DNA of 64,000 nt, from contig AP017647.1 in the NCBI GenBank assembly GCA_003584625.1, positions 1,412,603 to 1,476,602 on the forward strand, read 5' to 3'. Shown here piece by piece: positions 40,001-50,347 of the stretch. The first letter of the stretch is position 1. Each line of letters starts with the position of its first letter. The notes beneath the pieces are model-generated. The model saw nothing but the letters and a program-made list of their open reading frames with translations. It searched no databases and was not told the DNA's origin. The translations under genes were made by a program, and so were the position numbers. The DNA is from Methanothermobacter sp. MT-2. GTDB lineage: Archaea; Methanobacteriota; Methanobacteria; Methanobacteriales; DSM-23052.

Positions 40001-40233
40001 AATATCACCTCATTTTTATCTTCAAATCTCTAGTATTTAAATTTATCGTTTTTTTCCCCATTTTTGTGACCAATATCCCATTTGTAAATATGAGAACCAC
40101 ACTAAAGACAACAATAGAACTTTGAAAAATTTTTCGTACCATCAAGATACTCCCATAAAGTTTCACACAATATAATAACCTATATACCCCATACCATAAT
40201 AAGATAAAAAAAACTAAAGGGTGAGACCCCCAG

Positions 40234-40572
40234 ATGAAACAAGCCATTATAATCCGCACCGACCTTAAAATGGGAAAAGGTAAACTCGCAGCCCAAGCCT
40301 GCCACGCATCCATCGAATCATACAAAAGAACACCTAAAGAGAAAATAAAAAAATGGGAAAAAGAAGGTTCAAAAAAGATAATCCTAAAAGTGAAAAACCT
40401 AGAAGAACTCATAAAAGTATACGAAACAGCAAAAAAGAAAAAAATCCCCCACTACCTTGTACGCGATGCAGGACACACACAACTACCCCCAGGTACAATA
40501 ACAGCCCTCGGAATAGGCCCAGACAACGATAAAAAAATAGATAAAATAACAGGCCACCTAAAACTATTATAA
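40234..40572 (+). CDS. pth2: Peptidyl-tRNA hydrolase Pth2
   Basis: A 112-residue Pth2-type enzyme. [20 protein letters not shown] (residues 2-21), HASIES (about 25-30) and [12 protein letters not shown] (about 82-93) are the catalytic-site segments. It frees tRNAs from stalled peptidyl-tRNA. First in a likely operon with the mfnE-like gene, the zinc-ribbon protein and EF-1beta. Confidence 0.95.
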   Translation: MKQAIIIRTDLKMGKGKLAAQACHASIESYKRTPKEKIKKWEKEGSKKIILKVKNLEELIKVYETAKKKKIPHYLVRDAGHTQLPPGTITALGIGPDNDKKIDKITGHLKLL

Positions 40573-40643
40573 AACCCAAAAAAATAACATAGGGACCTTT
40601 AAAAAATGATTTTCATCAACACAACACCAAGGAAGTGCCAATA

Positions 40644-41288
40644 ATGGAATGGACAGTTAAAATAGGAGGCAGTTTATTCCCCCACCACGCAAAAAAACTC
40701 CTAGAAAACCTATCAAACGAAGACGTCATCATCATACCTGGAGGTGGAGAATTCGCAGATAAAATAAGAGAATACGACAAAAAAATCGGACTTTCAGACA
40801 CTGCTAACCACGAAGCGGCAATACTATCAATGGATATAATGGGCATACTCCTAGCAGACCTTGTGAAAAGGGCTGAAACAACCCACACAATCAAAGGCGC
40901 CCGAAAAATAAAAAAAGATGGTAAAATCCCCATCCTACTACCATCAAGAATACTACATTACCTAGACCCCCTCAAACACTCATGGAAAGTAACATCAGAC
41001 TCCATCGCATTTTACATATCAAAACTCATAAATGCAAAACTATTAATAGCAACAGACGTAGATGGTATATACACAACAAAACCCACAAAAAAAGGGGCTA
41101 AACTTATAAATGAAATAACTGCTAAAAAGTTACTAACTTTTGGCGAAACCGCAGTGGATGAAGAACTACCAAAACTACTACTAAAATACAAATCTGATTG
41201 TTACATAGCCAATGGAAAGCATCCACAACGGATTCTTTCTATCATAAGATCCACTGACACCATACATACAAAGATAAGAGGTGATTAA
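40644..41288 (+). CDS. mfnE: Amino-acid-kinase family protein, MfnE-like (methanofuran synthesis)
   Basis: A 214-residue AAK-fold kinase: VKIGGSLFP (about residues 5-13), IIPGGGEFAD (about 34-43) and LIATDVDGIYT (about 135-145). MfnE phosphorylates the aminomethylfuran phosphate to the diphosphate in methanofuran synthesis; this small form and its presence in a methanogen support the call, though a general carbamate/glutamate kinase cannot be ruled out. ATG 40644 has GGAAGTG in place; a longer GTG start at 40635 lies within that site. Confidence 0.72.
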   Translation: MEWTVKIGGSLFPHHAKKLLENLSNEDVIIIPGGGEFADKIREYDKKIGLSDTANHEAAILSMDIMGILLADLVKRAETTHTIKGARKIKKDGKIPILLPSRILHYLDPLKHSWKVTSDSIAFYISKLINAKLLIATDVDGIYTTKPTKKGAKLINEITAKKLLTFGETAVDEELPKLLLKYKSDCYIANGKHPQRILSIIRSTDTIHTKIRGD

Positions 41289-41450
41289 ATGGCCAAAATA
41301 AGATGCACATCATGCAAACAAGAAATACCACCAGTTGAAAGTTATGTCAAATTCGAATGCCCATTCTGCGAAGAAATAATATACAGATGCGAAAAATGCC
41401 GAACCTTCGGCCACCCATACAAGTCTAAATGCGGATTCGAAGGCCCGTAA
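41289..41450 (+). CDS. Small zinc-ribbon protein (HVO_2753-like)
   Basis: A 53-residue protein with four CxxC-like pairs: CTSCK, CPFCEE, CEKC and a final Cys in SKCGFEGP. It matches the archaeal HVO_2753-type small zinc-finger proteins, function unknown. The ATG follows the mfnE stop directly. It sits between mfnE and EF-1beta, an arrangement that supports joint expression. Too short for most gene finders. Confidence 0.8.
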   Translation: MAKIRCTSCKQEIPPVESYVKFECPFCEEIIYRCEKCRTFGHPYKSKCGFEGP

Positions 41451-41472
41451 ATTTAACATTGGAGGATTTAAT

Positions 41473-41742
41473 ATGGGAGAAGTTCTAGCCACAATCAAGA
41501 TAATGCCAGAAAGTCCAGAAATAGACATGTCAAAACTAAAAAATGAAATCCAATCATCCATCCCCAAAAGCGCCGAACTATATAAAATAGAAGAGGAACC
41601 AGTAGCATTTGGCCTCATAGCCCTTAAAATAATGGTTATTGTAGATGACGCGGCCGGGGGAACAGAAAACGTCGAAAAAAACTTATCAAAAATTGAAGGT
41701 GTAAGCAATATCGAAGTGACTGATCTTCGACGTTTAATCTAA
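41473..41742 (+). CDS. ef1b: Elongation factor 1-beta (aEF-1B)
   Basis: An 89-residue protein with the guanine-exchange fold for EF-1alpha: VLATIKIMPESPEIDM (residues 4-19), ELYKIEEEPVAFGLIALKIM (about 36-55) and IVDDAAGGTENVE (about 57-69). GGAGGAT precedes the ATG. A decayed second copy exists at 43548-43767 beyond the MFS gene, so only this copy is functional. Confidence 0.93.
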   Translation: MGEVLATIKIMPESPEIDMSKLKNEIQSSIPKSAELYKIEEEPVAFGLIALKIMVIVDDAAGGTENVEKNLSKIEGVSNIEVTDLRRLI

Positions 41743-41804
41743 ACATCCGCTATCCTATTTTAAAAAACATTCTTATTTATATCATGTGTGGGGGGGTTAA
41801 TAAT

Positions 41805-43340
41805 ATGCCTAGTGGCCAGTATAAATGGGGGGCAGTTTTAGTTGCCTGTTTGGCAATTTTCATCATAGTTTTAGATACATCAGCAATGAATGTGGCAATA
41901 ACCACACTAGTTGTGGAGCTAAATACTACATTGTCAACAATTCAGTCCATAATCGCTTTATATGCATTAATAATAGCCTCATTCATGTTATTAGGGAGCA
42001 AACTTCAAGATATCCTTGGCAGAAAAAAGACATTTTTAGTGGGATTGATCATTTATGCTTGTGGAACGAGCATCGCTACTTTAAGTATCAATGCAGGGAT
42101 GCTCATGATAGGATGGGCCATTTTAGAGGGTGTTGGCGCGGCTTTGATGTTCCCAGCGACCACAACCCTTGTGGGCGCTAGTTATGAGGGTGAAGATAAA
42201 GTTACTGCTTTTGGAATTTGGGGTGGTATAGCAGCCATGGGCGCGGCCATAGGCCCTATAATAGGGGGAATTTTCACGACATACTTTACTTGGAGGCTAG
42301 TGTTTGCATTTGAACTCATTTTTGTAGCATTAATTTTAATTTTCAAGGACTATTTAACGGAATCTGAACCAACTTTGAAATGGAAGGATTTAGACATATT
42401 AGGCGCCATTATTTCCACAGTATCCCTAGTATTAATTGTTATGGGGATTTTACTCCTTTCAAAACCGCGAAACTGGGAATATGTCCCGGTTTTACTAGTC
42501 TCTGGTTCTATTCTCTTTGTTGTCTTTTTATGGTGGCAGAGAAGAAGGCTTAACCAAGGTTTAGAACCGTTATCTGATGTATCTCTCTTTAGGAATCGTC
42601 TGTTTGGATTAGGTACTATTAATTCCATAATACAACAAATACCCTTAGCAGGTTTTCTTTTCATCATACCAGTTTTCCTGCAACAGATTACCAAACTCAA
42701 TGCATTTGATACTGGGCTGACTCTTCTACCAGCATCCATCTCTATCCTCATGTTTTCAATTTTAGGGGCGAGATTCTCAACAATTTTAGATTCCAAACAT
42801 ATTATGATGATTGGTTTTCTTATTTCTGCACTGGGAACATTCCTACTGGGAGGGGTGTTTAACTTAAACACTCAAATGATGGACATTATACCATCGACTA
42901 TTGTCTTTGGTGTGGGAATCGGCCTTTTACTTTCACAATTAACCAACCTTACCATGTCAGCTGTCAGGAGCGAACAAGAAACAGATGCCTCAAGTTTACT
43001 TAATTCATTTAAAAATCTAGGTTATTCACTAGGAACGGCTTTGATAGGAGTTTTACTTTTAATAGGAATTTTCAATGGACTTACAACTGGAATAGAAGCA
43101 ACTGGCCAGACTGGAAACATGACTACACAGGAAATTCGGGATAGTCTTTTTGAATATGTAGAAAAGATGCAGACTGGACCACCTCCACAAATATCGCCAC
43201 AAATACAACCTTATGCAACTGAAATTGTGGATCTATCTATTAGTTCTGCAATGAGGCAAACATTTAACGTATTGTCTTTGATTCTCCTCTTAGGATTCAT
43301 ACTAAGCATTTTCTTACCAAGAAAATCTAAATTGGGATGA
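41805..43340 (+). CDS. MFS drug-exporter-like transporter (EmrB/DHA2 type)
   Basis: A 511-residue membrane protein with about 14 helices, the DHA2/EmrB size. The early motif LDTSAMNVAI (about 23-32) is that family's motif D1, and LGSKLQDILGRKKTF (about 65-79) is MFS motif A. Substrate unknown. ATG 41805 follows a G7-TT site. The gene lies between an intact EF-1beta gene and its broken copy, indicating insertion with duplication, possibly by horizontal transfer (inference). Confidence 0.85.
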   Translation: MPSGQYKWGAVLVACLAIFIIVLDTSAMNVAITTLVVELNTTLSTIQSIIALYALIIASFMLLGSKLQDILGRKKTFLVGLIIYACGTSIATLSINAGMLMIGWAILEGVGAALMFPATTTLVGASYEGEDKVTAFGIWGGIAAMGAAIGPIIGGIFTTYFTWRLVFAFELIFVALILIFKDYLTESEPTLKWKDLDILGAIISTVSLVLIVMGILLLSKPRNWEYVPVLLVSGSILFVVFLWWQRRRLNQGLEPLSDVSLFRNRLFGLGTINSIIQQIPLAGFLFIIPVFLQQITKLNAFDTGLTLLPASISILMFSILGARFSTILDSKHIMMIGFLISALGTFLLGGVFNLNTQMMDIIPSTIVFGVGIGLLLSQLTNLTMSAVRSEQETDASSLLNSFKNLGYSLGTALIGVLLLIGIFNGLTTGIEATGQTGNMTTQEIRDSLFEYVEKMQTGPPPQISPQIQPYATEIVDLSISSAMRQTFNVLSLILLLGFILSIFLPRKSKLG

Positions 43341-43547
43341 AGAATAAAAAAGAAGGAAATAAATAGTACGTCAATAACCCCTTTTTTTATATTGACAATC
43401 TTTAATGGTATTTCTGTGAGATTTTTTTATCGGAGGTTTTTTTATCCTGCGAAAAACGTCACCAGAGAAATTCCCAATCCATGATATTCGAAAACCACAT
43501 AAAATATAAATAATAATAATAATGTTGAATATAATATTATGTCTGGG
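43341..43547 (+). other. Spacer after the MFS gene with T-tracts
   Basis: Three plus-strand T-runs (about 43382-43389, 43423-43429 and 43438-43444) probably end the MFS transcript. The A/T-rich remainder contains no supported gene. The EF-1beta duplicate begins at its 3' end. Confidence 0.4.
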
Positions 43548-43767
43548 AGTTGATATGGGGAAAGTTCTCGCCACAATCAAGATAATGCCAGAAACCCCCC
43601 CAAAATAGGAACGCCAAAACTAAAAAATAGAAGAGGAGCTTGTAACATTCGGCCTCATAGCCCTCAATGTAATGGTTGTCGTAGATGACGCGGCCGGGGG
43701 AACAGAAAACATTGAAAGCTTATCAAAAATTGAAGTTGTGAAATGGCTAATCTTCAATGTTGAAAAG
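43548..43767 (+). pseudogene. Decayed duplicate of EF-1beta
   Basis: From the ribosome-binding site and ATG 43555 the sequence tracks the intact gene at 41460-41742: GTTCTCGCCACAATCAAGAT, then TAG at 43606 after an indel in a C7 run. About 60 bases equivalent to the middle are missing, and GATGACGCGGCCGGGGGAAC and AAAATTGAAG resume. The remains run into the TctA-like gene in frame. It cannot make EF-1beta. Confidence 0.88.
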
Positions 43768-43770
43768 TTG

Positions 43771-45012
43771 GTGGTTGAAATTTTCGATTTCATCCTCGCC
43801 TGCTTTCTAGGGATTATCTGCGGTACAATAACAGGTATTATACCTGGTATCCATGTTAATACCGTAGGTGCATTCGTATTCGCTGCCACTCCCTTCCTTC
43901 TCAAGTTTTTCTCCCCTGAATTTTTAGCTGTTTTCCTGCTTTCAATGTCTATTGCCCATGCACTCCTAGAATTCATACCATCCATGCTCCTAGGCGTACC
44001 AGATGAATCAACAGCATTATCCATCCTTCCAGGCCATAGGATGATATTGGAAGGGCAAGGTAGAAAGGCCATAAGACTAACAGCCATTGGAGGGCTTGGA
44101 GGCATAATATTCACAGTATTATCCCTACCCTTATCCATAATTTTCCTACCTCCAACATATAATCTGATAAGACCATATATAGGACTATTACTCCTTATAG
44201 TGTCAATTTACCTTATAATAAGCTTGAATAAGAATTTAGAGGCTACTATATGGTCCCTTGTAATATTCATCCTTTCAGGGATCCTAGGATGGGTTATGTT
44301 AAATACTCCGCTTTCATCAAATATCTCTCTATTATGTACCTTCAGCGGCCTATTTGGTGTGAGCACATTAATTCACAGCCTAGGTAAACACTCGATTTTA
44401 CCCAGCCAATATACTGTGAAGGAAATTAGAATCGATACTAGGATTATAAGAGGAATCCTTGGAGGAGGAGTTGCAGGAACCCTATTAGGGTTTCTCCCAG
44501 GTTTTGGACCGGCGCAGGGCAGTATACTGGCCCAGGAAATCAGTGGTGGGAGTGATGATAGGATAGAGAACCTTTTAACATCTCTCAGCGCCTTGAACAC
44601 TTCAGATGCTCTTTTTTCACTTATGACAATATATCTCATGGGAAATGCTCGCAGTGGCATAGCAGTCTACATTTTGAAGATAATAGAAAATTTCAGTTTA
44701 AATTATCTCATATTTTTTAGTTTTGCATCTTTATTATCAGTTGCAGCATCTTTTATCCTGTGCATAAAATTGGGGGATTTTCTGGTTGATCGTCTACAAT
44801 ACCTAGATTACAATAAGCTTTCCAAACTGGTAATATTTTTTATAAGCTGCCTAGTGGTGATATTCTCCCTATGGGAAAATGCACCAGTCCATTTCATCTT
44901 ACTTGCCTATGTAACATCCATCGCCGTTGGTTTGATACCACATTATATTGGTGTGAGTAAATCTTATTTGATGGGAGTCCTTATAATACCCGCCCTGGCC
45001 ATCTATCTTTAG
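43771..45012 (+). CDS. TctA-family (DUF112) membrane protein
   Basis: About 413 residues with roughly 10-12 membrane helices and the signature GTITGIIPGIHVNTVG (about residues 15-30), plus LLGFLPGFGPAQGSILAQEI, matching the TctA/COG1784 group. Relatives form the large subunit of tricarboxylate transporters; the archaeal ones often lack TctB/TctC, so the substrate is unknown. A longer frame from 43672 begins with EF-1beta pseudogene sequence (MVVVDDAAGGTEN), so I start at GTG 43771; the ribosome-binding site is weak. Confidence 0.72.
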   Translation: MVEIFDFILACFLGIICGTITGIIPGIHVNTVGAFVFAATPFLLKFFSPEFLAVFLLSMSIAHALLEFIPSMLLGVPDESTALSILPGHRMILEGQGRKAIRLTAIGGLGGIIFTVLSLPLSIIFLPPTYNLIRPYIGLLLLIVSIYLIISLNKNLEATIWSLVIFILSGILGWVMLNTPLSSNISLLCTFSGLFGVSTLIHSLGKHSILPSQYTVKEIRIDTRIIRGILGGGVAGTLLGFLPGFGPAQGSILAQEISGGSDDRIENLLTSLSALNTSDALFSLMTIYLMGNARSGIAVYILKIIENFSLNYLIFFSFASLLSVAASFILCIKLGDFLVDRLQYLDYNKLSKLVIFFISCLVVIFSLWENAPVHFILLAYVTSIAVGLIPHYIGVSKSYLMGVLIIPALAIYL

Positions 45013-45962
45013 CAGATTAAAATTATTTCCTTGGCAAGCTTTCTAGAAGTTTTAACGAAAGGTGTGGTATCAACATTTGGGAATGGATCTATGATACAAA
45101 GATCATATTTTTCATCAATGAGTGAAGGCAGATCCCTTATATCTTCATTGTACACCTCAAATTTCTCATCTGCAAGTTTAAATCCATTCACTTCCAAATT
45201 TATAATGGTTGTTTTTATGCTTTCAGTCCATATATCATTGAATATTACCTTATCGGCGCCTGTGAAGAGTGAGAATAATCCGAGGGTTCCAGGGCCGCAT
45301 GTAGCATCTATAACCTTAAATGGACCTTTAAATTTTCTCAGGATATTATAGAGATTCATGATCTTTGAATATGAAGATCCTAGGGATTCGATGTGCATCC
45401 TACTCTGTCTTTTATAAATGCATAAGGCCCCCCTTGGACTTTTTATGATGTCGCAGCGCATATCACATCCGGCTAATTTCTCATATACGATTGGTTTATG
45501 ATCTGAGTCAAGCATGCCTACTGTCTTCCCTGGATCGCCTTTGATAACCCCTTTAACTTCTGGCACTTCCCCGATTATCTGTTTAGCTGTTTTTTTATCC
45601 AGTTTATCAGATAATATTAATAGGGATTTTGATGGTAGAAATGGTGCTCTTGAAAGAGGATAGCCTATGGTCATGAGTGGAGTGCCAACGTTTCTTAGAC
45701 TTGATTCTTTATCTAGTAGTCCTTTGTCAACCATTATACTCAGAATATGCCCCATTGTGGAGTCAAGGTGCCTTTTACCACACTCACATCTACCCCAGTC
45801 TCTATCAATGGATTTCAAGTTTAATTGATCCCCTAGTGGGGTTCTTTTATCTATGTGAGGATCATGGCAATTTTTACATCCATTATAAAAATATTGGATC
45901 TTTTCTAACAAAGATCGCCTATCTATTATGCACTTTTCCCCACATTCACACCTTAATCCCAT
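45009..45962 (-). CDS. SAM-dependent methyltransferase-like protein with N-terminal Cys pairs
   Basis: About 317 residues. N-terminal CECGEKC, CKNC and CECG pairs form zinc-ribbon-like segments. KVIDATCGPGTLGLFSLF (about residues 219-236) is the SAM-binding motif I, and CIIDPFPN near 298 resembles motif IV. The fold hints at RNA or protein methylation (a Trm5-like likeness), but the target is not readable. ATG 45962 (MGLRCEC) is chosen; an earlier ATG at 45986 overlaps the TATA box of the divergent gene. Confidence 0.6.
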   Translation of the reverse strand: MGLRCECGEKCIIDRRSLLEKIQYFYNGCKNCHDPHIDKRTPLGDQLNLKSIDRDWGRCECGKRHLDSTMGHILSIMVDKGLLDKESSLRNVGTPLMTIGYPLSRAPFLPSKSLLILSDKLDKKTAKQIIGEVPEVKGVIKGDPGKTVGMLDSDHKPIVYEKLAGCDMRCDIIKSPRGALCIYKRQSRMHIESLGSSYSKIMNLYNILRKFKGPFKVIDATCGPGTLGLFSLFTGADKVIFNDIWTESIKTTIINLEVNGFKLADEKFEVYNEDIRDLPSLIDEKYDLCIIDPFPNVDTTPFVKTSRKLAKEIILIC

Positions 45963-45997
45963 ATAAAATTTAAATATAATGTTCATTATATTAAAAG

Positions 45998-47563
45998 ATG
46001 ATTCTCATGAAGGATAAAAGGAAAGCCATCCTAAAGGAAATCCTGGGAGATTTCGCTTCTGAAAACTCTGAATCTGAGGGAAGACTTGAATCAAAGGATG
46101 AGAGCAGTTTTGATATATCCAAGATAATTAAGAAAAGACCCCCAAAACTTGGAGCAGATGTTGAAGAAGTCGAAATCGTCGAAGAAGAACTAATACCACT
46201 ATACAGGGTTTCCATCCCCAGATTCACTGAAAAAGAAAGGGAACTTATAAACGAGATAAGGGCAAAGCTCGTTGAAGCCGCTGTAAGTGCGGGTGGCGAA
46301 TTTAAAGTTGATAAAAAAACCCTTATGAAAGAGGTTAAAGATTTCCTCAGAATAAAAGGAGTTCGCGATATTGACAGACTCGCCAAGCAAATCATACAAG
46401 AAATGCTAGGCTATGGGGAAATCGACCCCCTCATAAGAGATGATAACCTCGAAGAAATAATGATAATCGGCGTGAAAAAACCAGTTTTTGTCTACCACAG
46501 AGAAAAAGGCATGATGATCACAAACCTCGTATTCGATGACGCGAACAACATAAAAGCCCTAATCGATTTAATCGCAAGACAGGTAGGCCGCCGCATAGAC
46601 CAACAAACACCCATACTCGACGCAAGATTACCAGACGGATCAAGGGTCAACGCAACCATACCCCCAGTCTCCCCAGATGGCCCCACCCTAACAGTGCGTA
46701 AATTCAGAAAAGATCCCTACACCATCATAGATCTTATAAATTTCAAGACAATGTCATCTTACCTTGCAGCCTTCCTTTGGGTGTGTACAGATGGCCTCGG
46801 AGCCAAACCATGCAACGCAATAATCGCCGGTGGTACAAGCTCTGGTAAAACAACAACCTTGAATACAATAGCAGCATTCATACCACCCCGCGAACGTGTT
46901 ATCACAATCGAAGACACCCTAGAACTCCAACTCCCACACCCACATATTCTAAGGTTGGAAACAAGACCCCCAAACATAGAGGGAAAAGGCGAAATTGACA
47001 TGGACACCCTAGTCAAAAACTCCCTACGTCAAAGACCAGACCGGATAATAGTAGGGGAAGTGAGGGGGCCAGAAGCCATAACATTATTCACAGCCTTGAA
47101 CACTGGACATTCAGGGTTCGGCACATTACACTCCAACACCGCACGTGAAACAATCACAAGACTTACAAACCGTCCAATGAATGTGCCAAATATTATGATA
47201 CCCGCACTAGACTTCATTATAATGCAGAATAGGATGTACAGTTCATCTGGCCATTCAATAAGACGCATAACCGAAGTAGCCGAAGTTGTGGGGATGGAAG
47301 AAGACAAAGTCCAATTAAACAGGATATTTGAATGGGATAACGTCACCGACAAAGTGGAATACGTGGGTATAGCAAGCCAAACACTAAGAGAAATAGCAGA
47401 AATGCGAGGTATAAACATAACAGAGATAGAAGAAGAAATCGAGAAAAGAAGACTAGTCCTAGAGTACATGGCCGACGAAAACATAAGATCTATAGATGAA
47501 GTAGCTAAATATATACATAGTTATTATAAGAATCCTGAGGAAATCTTGGAGCAAATACTCTAA
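45998..47563 (+). CDS. Type II/IV secretion-like ATPase (TadA/CpaF-like)
   Basis: A 521-residue secretion ATPase. [17 protein letters not shown] (about residues 274-290) is Walker [16 protein letters not shown] (about 304-318) holds the Asp box; [15 protein letters not shown] (about 346-360) contains the Walker B and His-box area. Such proteins power type IV pilus or archaellum assembly. TATA TTTAAATATA lies about 25-30 bases before ATG 45998, so the gene may be leaderless; an ATG at 46007 is an alternative. No pilin genes are near, only tadC. Confidence 0.85.
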   Translation: MILMKDKRKAILKEILGDFASENSESEGRLESKDESSFDISKIIKKRPPKLGADVEEVEIVEEELIPLYRVSIPRFTEKERELINEIRAKLVEAAVSAGGEFKVDKKTLMKEVKDFLRIKGVRDIDRLAKQIIQEMLGYGEIDPLIRDDNLEEIMIIGVKKPVFVYHREKGMMITNLVFDDANNIKALIDLIARQVGRRIDQQTPILDARLPDGSRVNATIPPVSPDGPTLTVRKFRKDPYTIIDLINFKTMSSYLAAFLWVCTDGLGAKPCNAIIAGGTSSGKTTTLNTIAAFIPPRERVITIEDTLELQLPHPHILRLETRPPNIEGKGEIDMDTLVKNSLRQRPDRIIVGEVRGPEAITLFTALNTGHSGFGTLHSNTARETITRLTNRPMNVPNIMIPALDFIIMQNRMYSSSGHSIRRITEVAEVVGMEEDKVQLNRIFEWDNVTDKVEYVGIASQTLREIAEMRGINITEIEEEIEKRRLVLEYMADENIRSIDEVAKYIHSYYKNPEEILEQIL

Positions 47564-47596
47564 AGTCCCCCGAATATAAAAGAGGGGATGTCCACA

Positions 47597-48655
47597 ATGG
47601 TTTTAAAAAAAATTTTTGAAAAACTCGGCAGCCTAACAATAGATGCGGGTAAAAAGGTGGAAGAGGGGGTTAAAGTCCCCGCCACGAAACTAAACATTGT
47701 CAAGCCTTCATTCACTAGTAAAATGCCATCAATCCCTGGTAAAATTGATTTTAGGAGGACTATAAAGCGTAGAAGCACATCCGTGATCTTGGAACGGATG
47801 AAGATGACCCCAGAGGAGATAGAAATATTCAAGGATCTTATCGAAGCCGATAAACGTCGCGAGGAAAAGGAAAAAGAAAGTGAAGAGAAGTATATGGAAG
47901 CTTCACTCGAGGAAATATTAAAGGAGAGAGAGAAAAGGAGACTCGAACCTAAACTGGTAATGACATTAGGAGGCATTTCCGGCTTCTTACTATTATTGAT
48001 AACAGTTATATTAGGTTTTGGCTTAGATATTGGGCTTATATTAATGTTCTCAGTAATTTCCCTATCTATACTCTTAATGTTCGCGCCAGAATTACAAAAG
48101 GGGAGAAGATCTTCAGAAGCGGCACGTCAACTACCATTTGCTCTGAGGCAAATGGCAACAGAACTTAGAGCAGGACTAGGACTCCATGATACCATGCGCT
48201 CAGTAGCAATGTCAGGGTATGGGGCGTTATCCCAAGAATTCGCAAGGACTCTGGAAGAAATAAGGTATGGTGAAACCACAGAAAATGCTTTAAAGGAAAT
48301 GTGTAACCGTGTGAACTCAGAAGGTTTGGATAGGGCTATTTATCAGATTACAAGGACTCTAGAGAGTGGGGGGGACCTAGCTAAAACCCTTAACATTATA
48401 GCAGAGGATGTGGCCTATGAGATGAGAATGAAACTTAGAGATTATTCCCAGAAGCTTAACTCTTTTACCATGATATACATGTTCATCGCCATCCTAGGAC
48501 CAGTTATATTCCTAGTAATGTTACTTGCAGCCACCACAGTCATGGAAAGGTCAGTTTTACCCCCAATTGCCATACTGTTATTATATCTATTATTATTCCC
48601 AGCGATAGTAGGGTTCATGGCCTTCATGATAAAAAGACTTGAACCAAAATTATAA
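47597..48655 (+). CDS. Type II secretion F-domain membrane protein (TadC-like)
   Basis: About 352 residues. The N-terminal ~115 are charged and soluble; membrane helices occur near 120-165 and 290-345, flanking the T2SSF domain (LPFALRQMATELRAGLGLHD). It is the platform protein for the ATPase encoded just upstream. ATG 47597 is preferred because GAGGGGATG serves as its site. The two genes form a minimal assembly module without obvious pilins. Confidence 0.82.
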   Translation: MVLKKIFEKLGSLTIDAGKKVEEGVKVPATKLNIVKPSFTSKMPSIPGKIDFRRTIKRRSTSVILERMKMTPEEIEIFKDLIEADKRREEKEKESEEKYMEASLEEILKEREKRRLEPKLVMTLGGISGFLLLLITVILGFGLDIGLILMFSVISLSILLMFAPELQKGRRSSEAARQLPFALRQMATELRAGLGLHDTMRSVAMSGYGALSQEFARTLEEIRYGETTENALKEMCNRVNSEGLDRAIYQITRTLESGGDLAKTLNIIAEDVAYEMRMKLRDYSQKLNSFTMIYMFIAILGPVIFLVMLLAATTVMERSVLPPIAILLLYLLLFPAIVGFMAFMIKRLEPKL

Positions 48656-48770
48656 ATTACGACCCAAAGGGAATTCCAAGTGGACTTGTAGCCCAATAAG
48701 CTTCTCTTTTCCTTTTATAAATTGGGTGCAGGTATATAATCTAAAATATGGATAACCGTTCAGTTAATAA
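48656..48770 (+). other. Spacer between tadC and the mer promoter
   Basis: No gene is supported. GTATATAATC (about 48731-48740) is TATA-like and may be an extra promoter element. Otherwise A/T-rich. Confidence 0.3.
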
Positions 48771-50024
<1,254 letters not shown>

Positions 50025-50046
50025 AACAACCCCCAACCTTTTCTAA

Positions 50047-50070
50047 TTTTTTTACAAAAACTTTTTTTTT
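50047..50070 (+). terminator. Oligo-T terminator after mer
   Basis: T7 at 50047-50053 and T9 at 50062-50070 follow the mer stop by about 22 bases. These plus-strand runs are good archaeal termination sites and separate mer from the RNA gene downstream. Confidence 0.55.
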
Positions 50071-50122
50071 ATCTAAATTCTGCAAGAAGACCCTCCCATA
50101 GAGAGGGGGATAATTGTAAAGC

Positions 50123-50290
50123 CTTAAATACTGCCTTCCACATACACCCTTTTCTAGACCATACCTTAAAGAGAGTAGCATGGAATACTGGGCCCCAAGC
50201 GAGAAAGGGGATATGAATGTAAAAGTCTTGGGTTCAAACCCCGCAAGCCTCCATGTTGAAGAAGTCTCCACGCGTGGGGAGGGTCACTCT
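50123..50290 (+). ncRNA. Structured RNA family, copy B
   Basis: TATA box CTTAAATACT (50123-50132) implies a start near 50152, the same spacing to the conserved CCTTAAA-GAGAGTAGCATGG (from 50164) as in copies A and C. P1 GGCCC (50191-50195) pairs with GGGTC (50281-50285); P2 GGGG (50207-50210)/CCCC (50239-50242); the CCATGTTG loop is at 50250-50257; CTCC...GGGGAG closes P4. Its internal hairpin is shorter than in A and C. It lies between mer and the RaSEA gene. A G/C inverted repeat (50091-50110) precedes the TATA. Confidence 0.7.
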
Positions 50291-50347
50291 AAAATATAAA
50301 TAATCTTTAGACAAAATGATTATAAATAGAAGTTTTAAAAGGGGAAA

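Noticed and set aside
50221-50250. A tRNA-like T-arm (GGGTTCAAACCCC) in RNA copy B
   Set aside because: No acceptor or anticodon arm fits, and the other copies lack the T-arm-like string; it belongs to the P2 helix.
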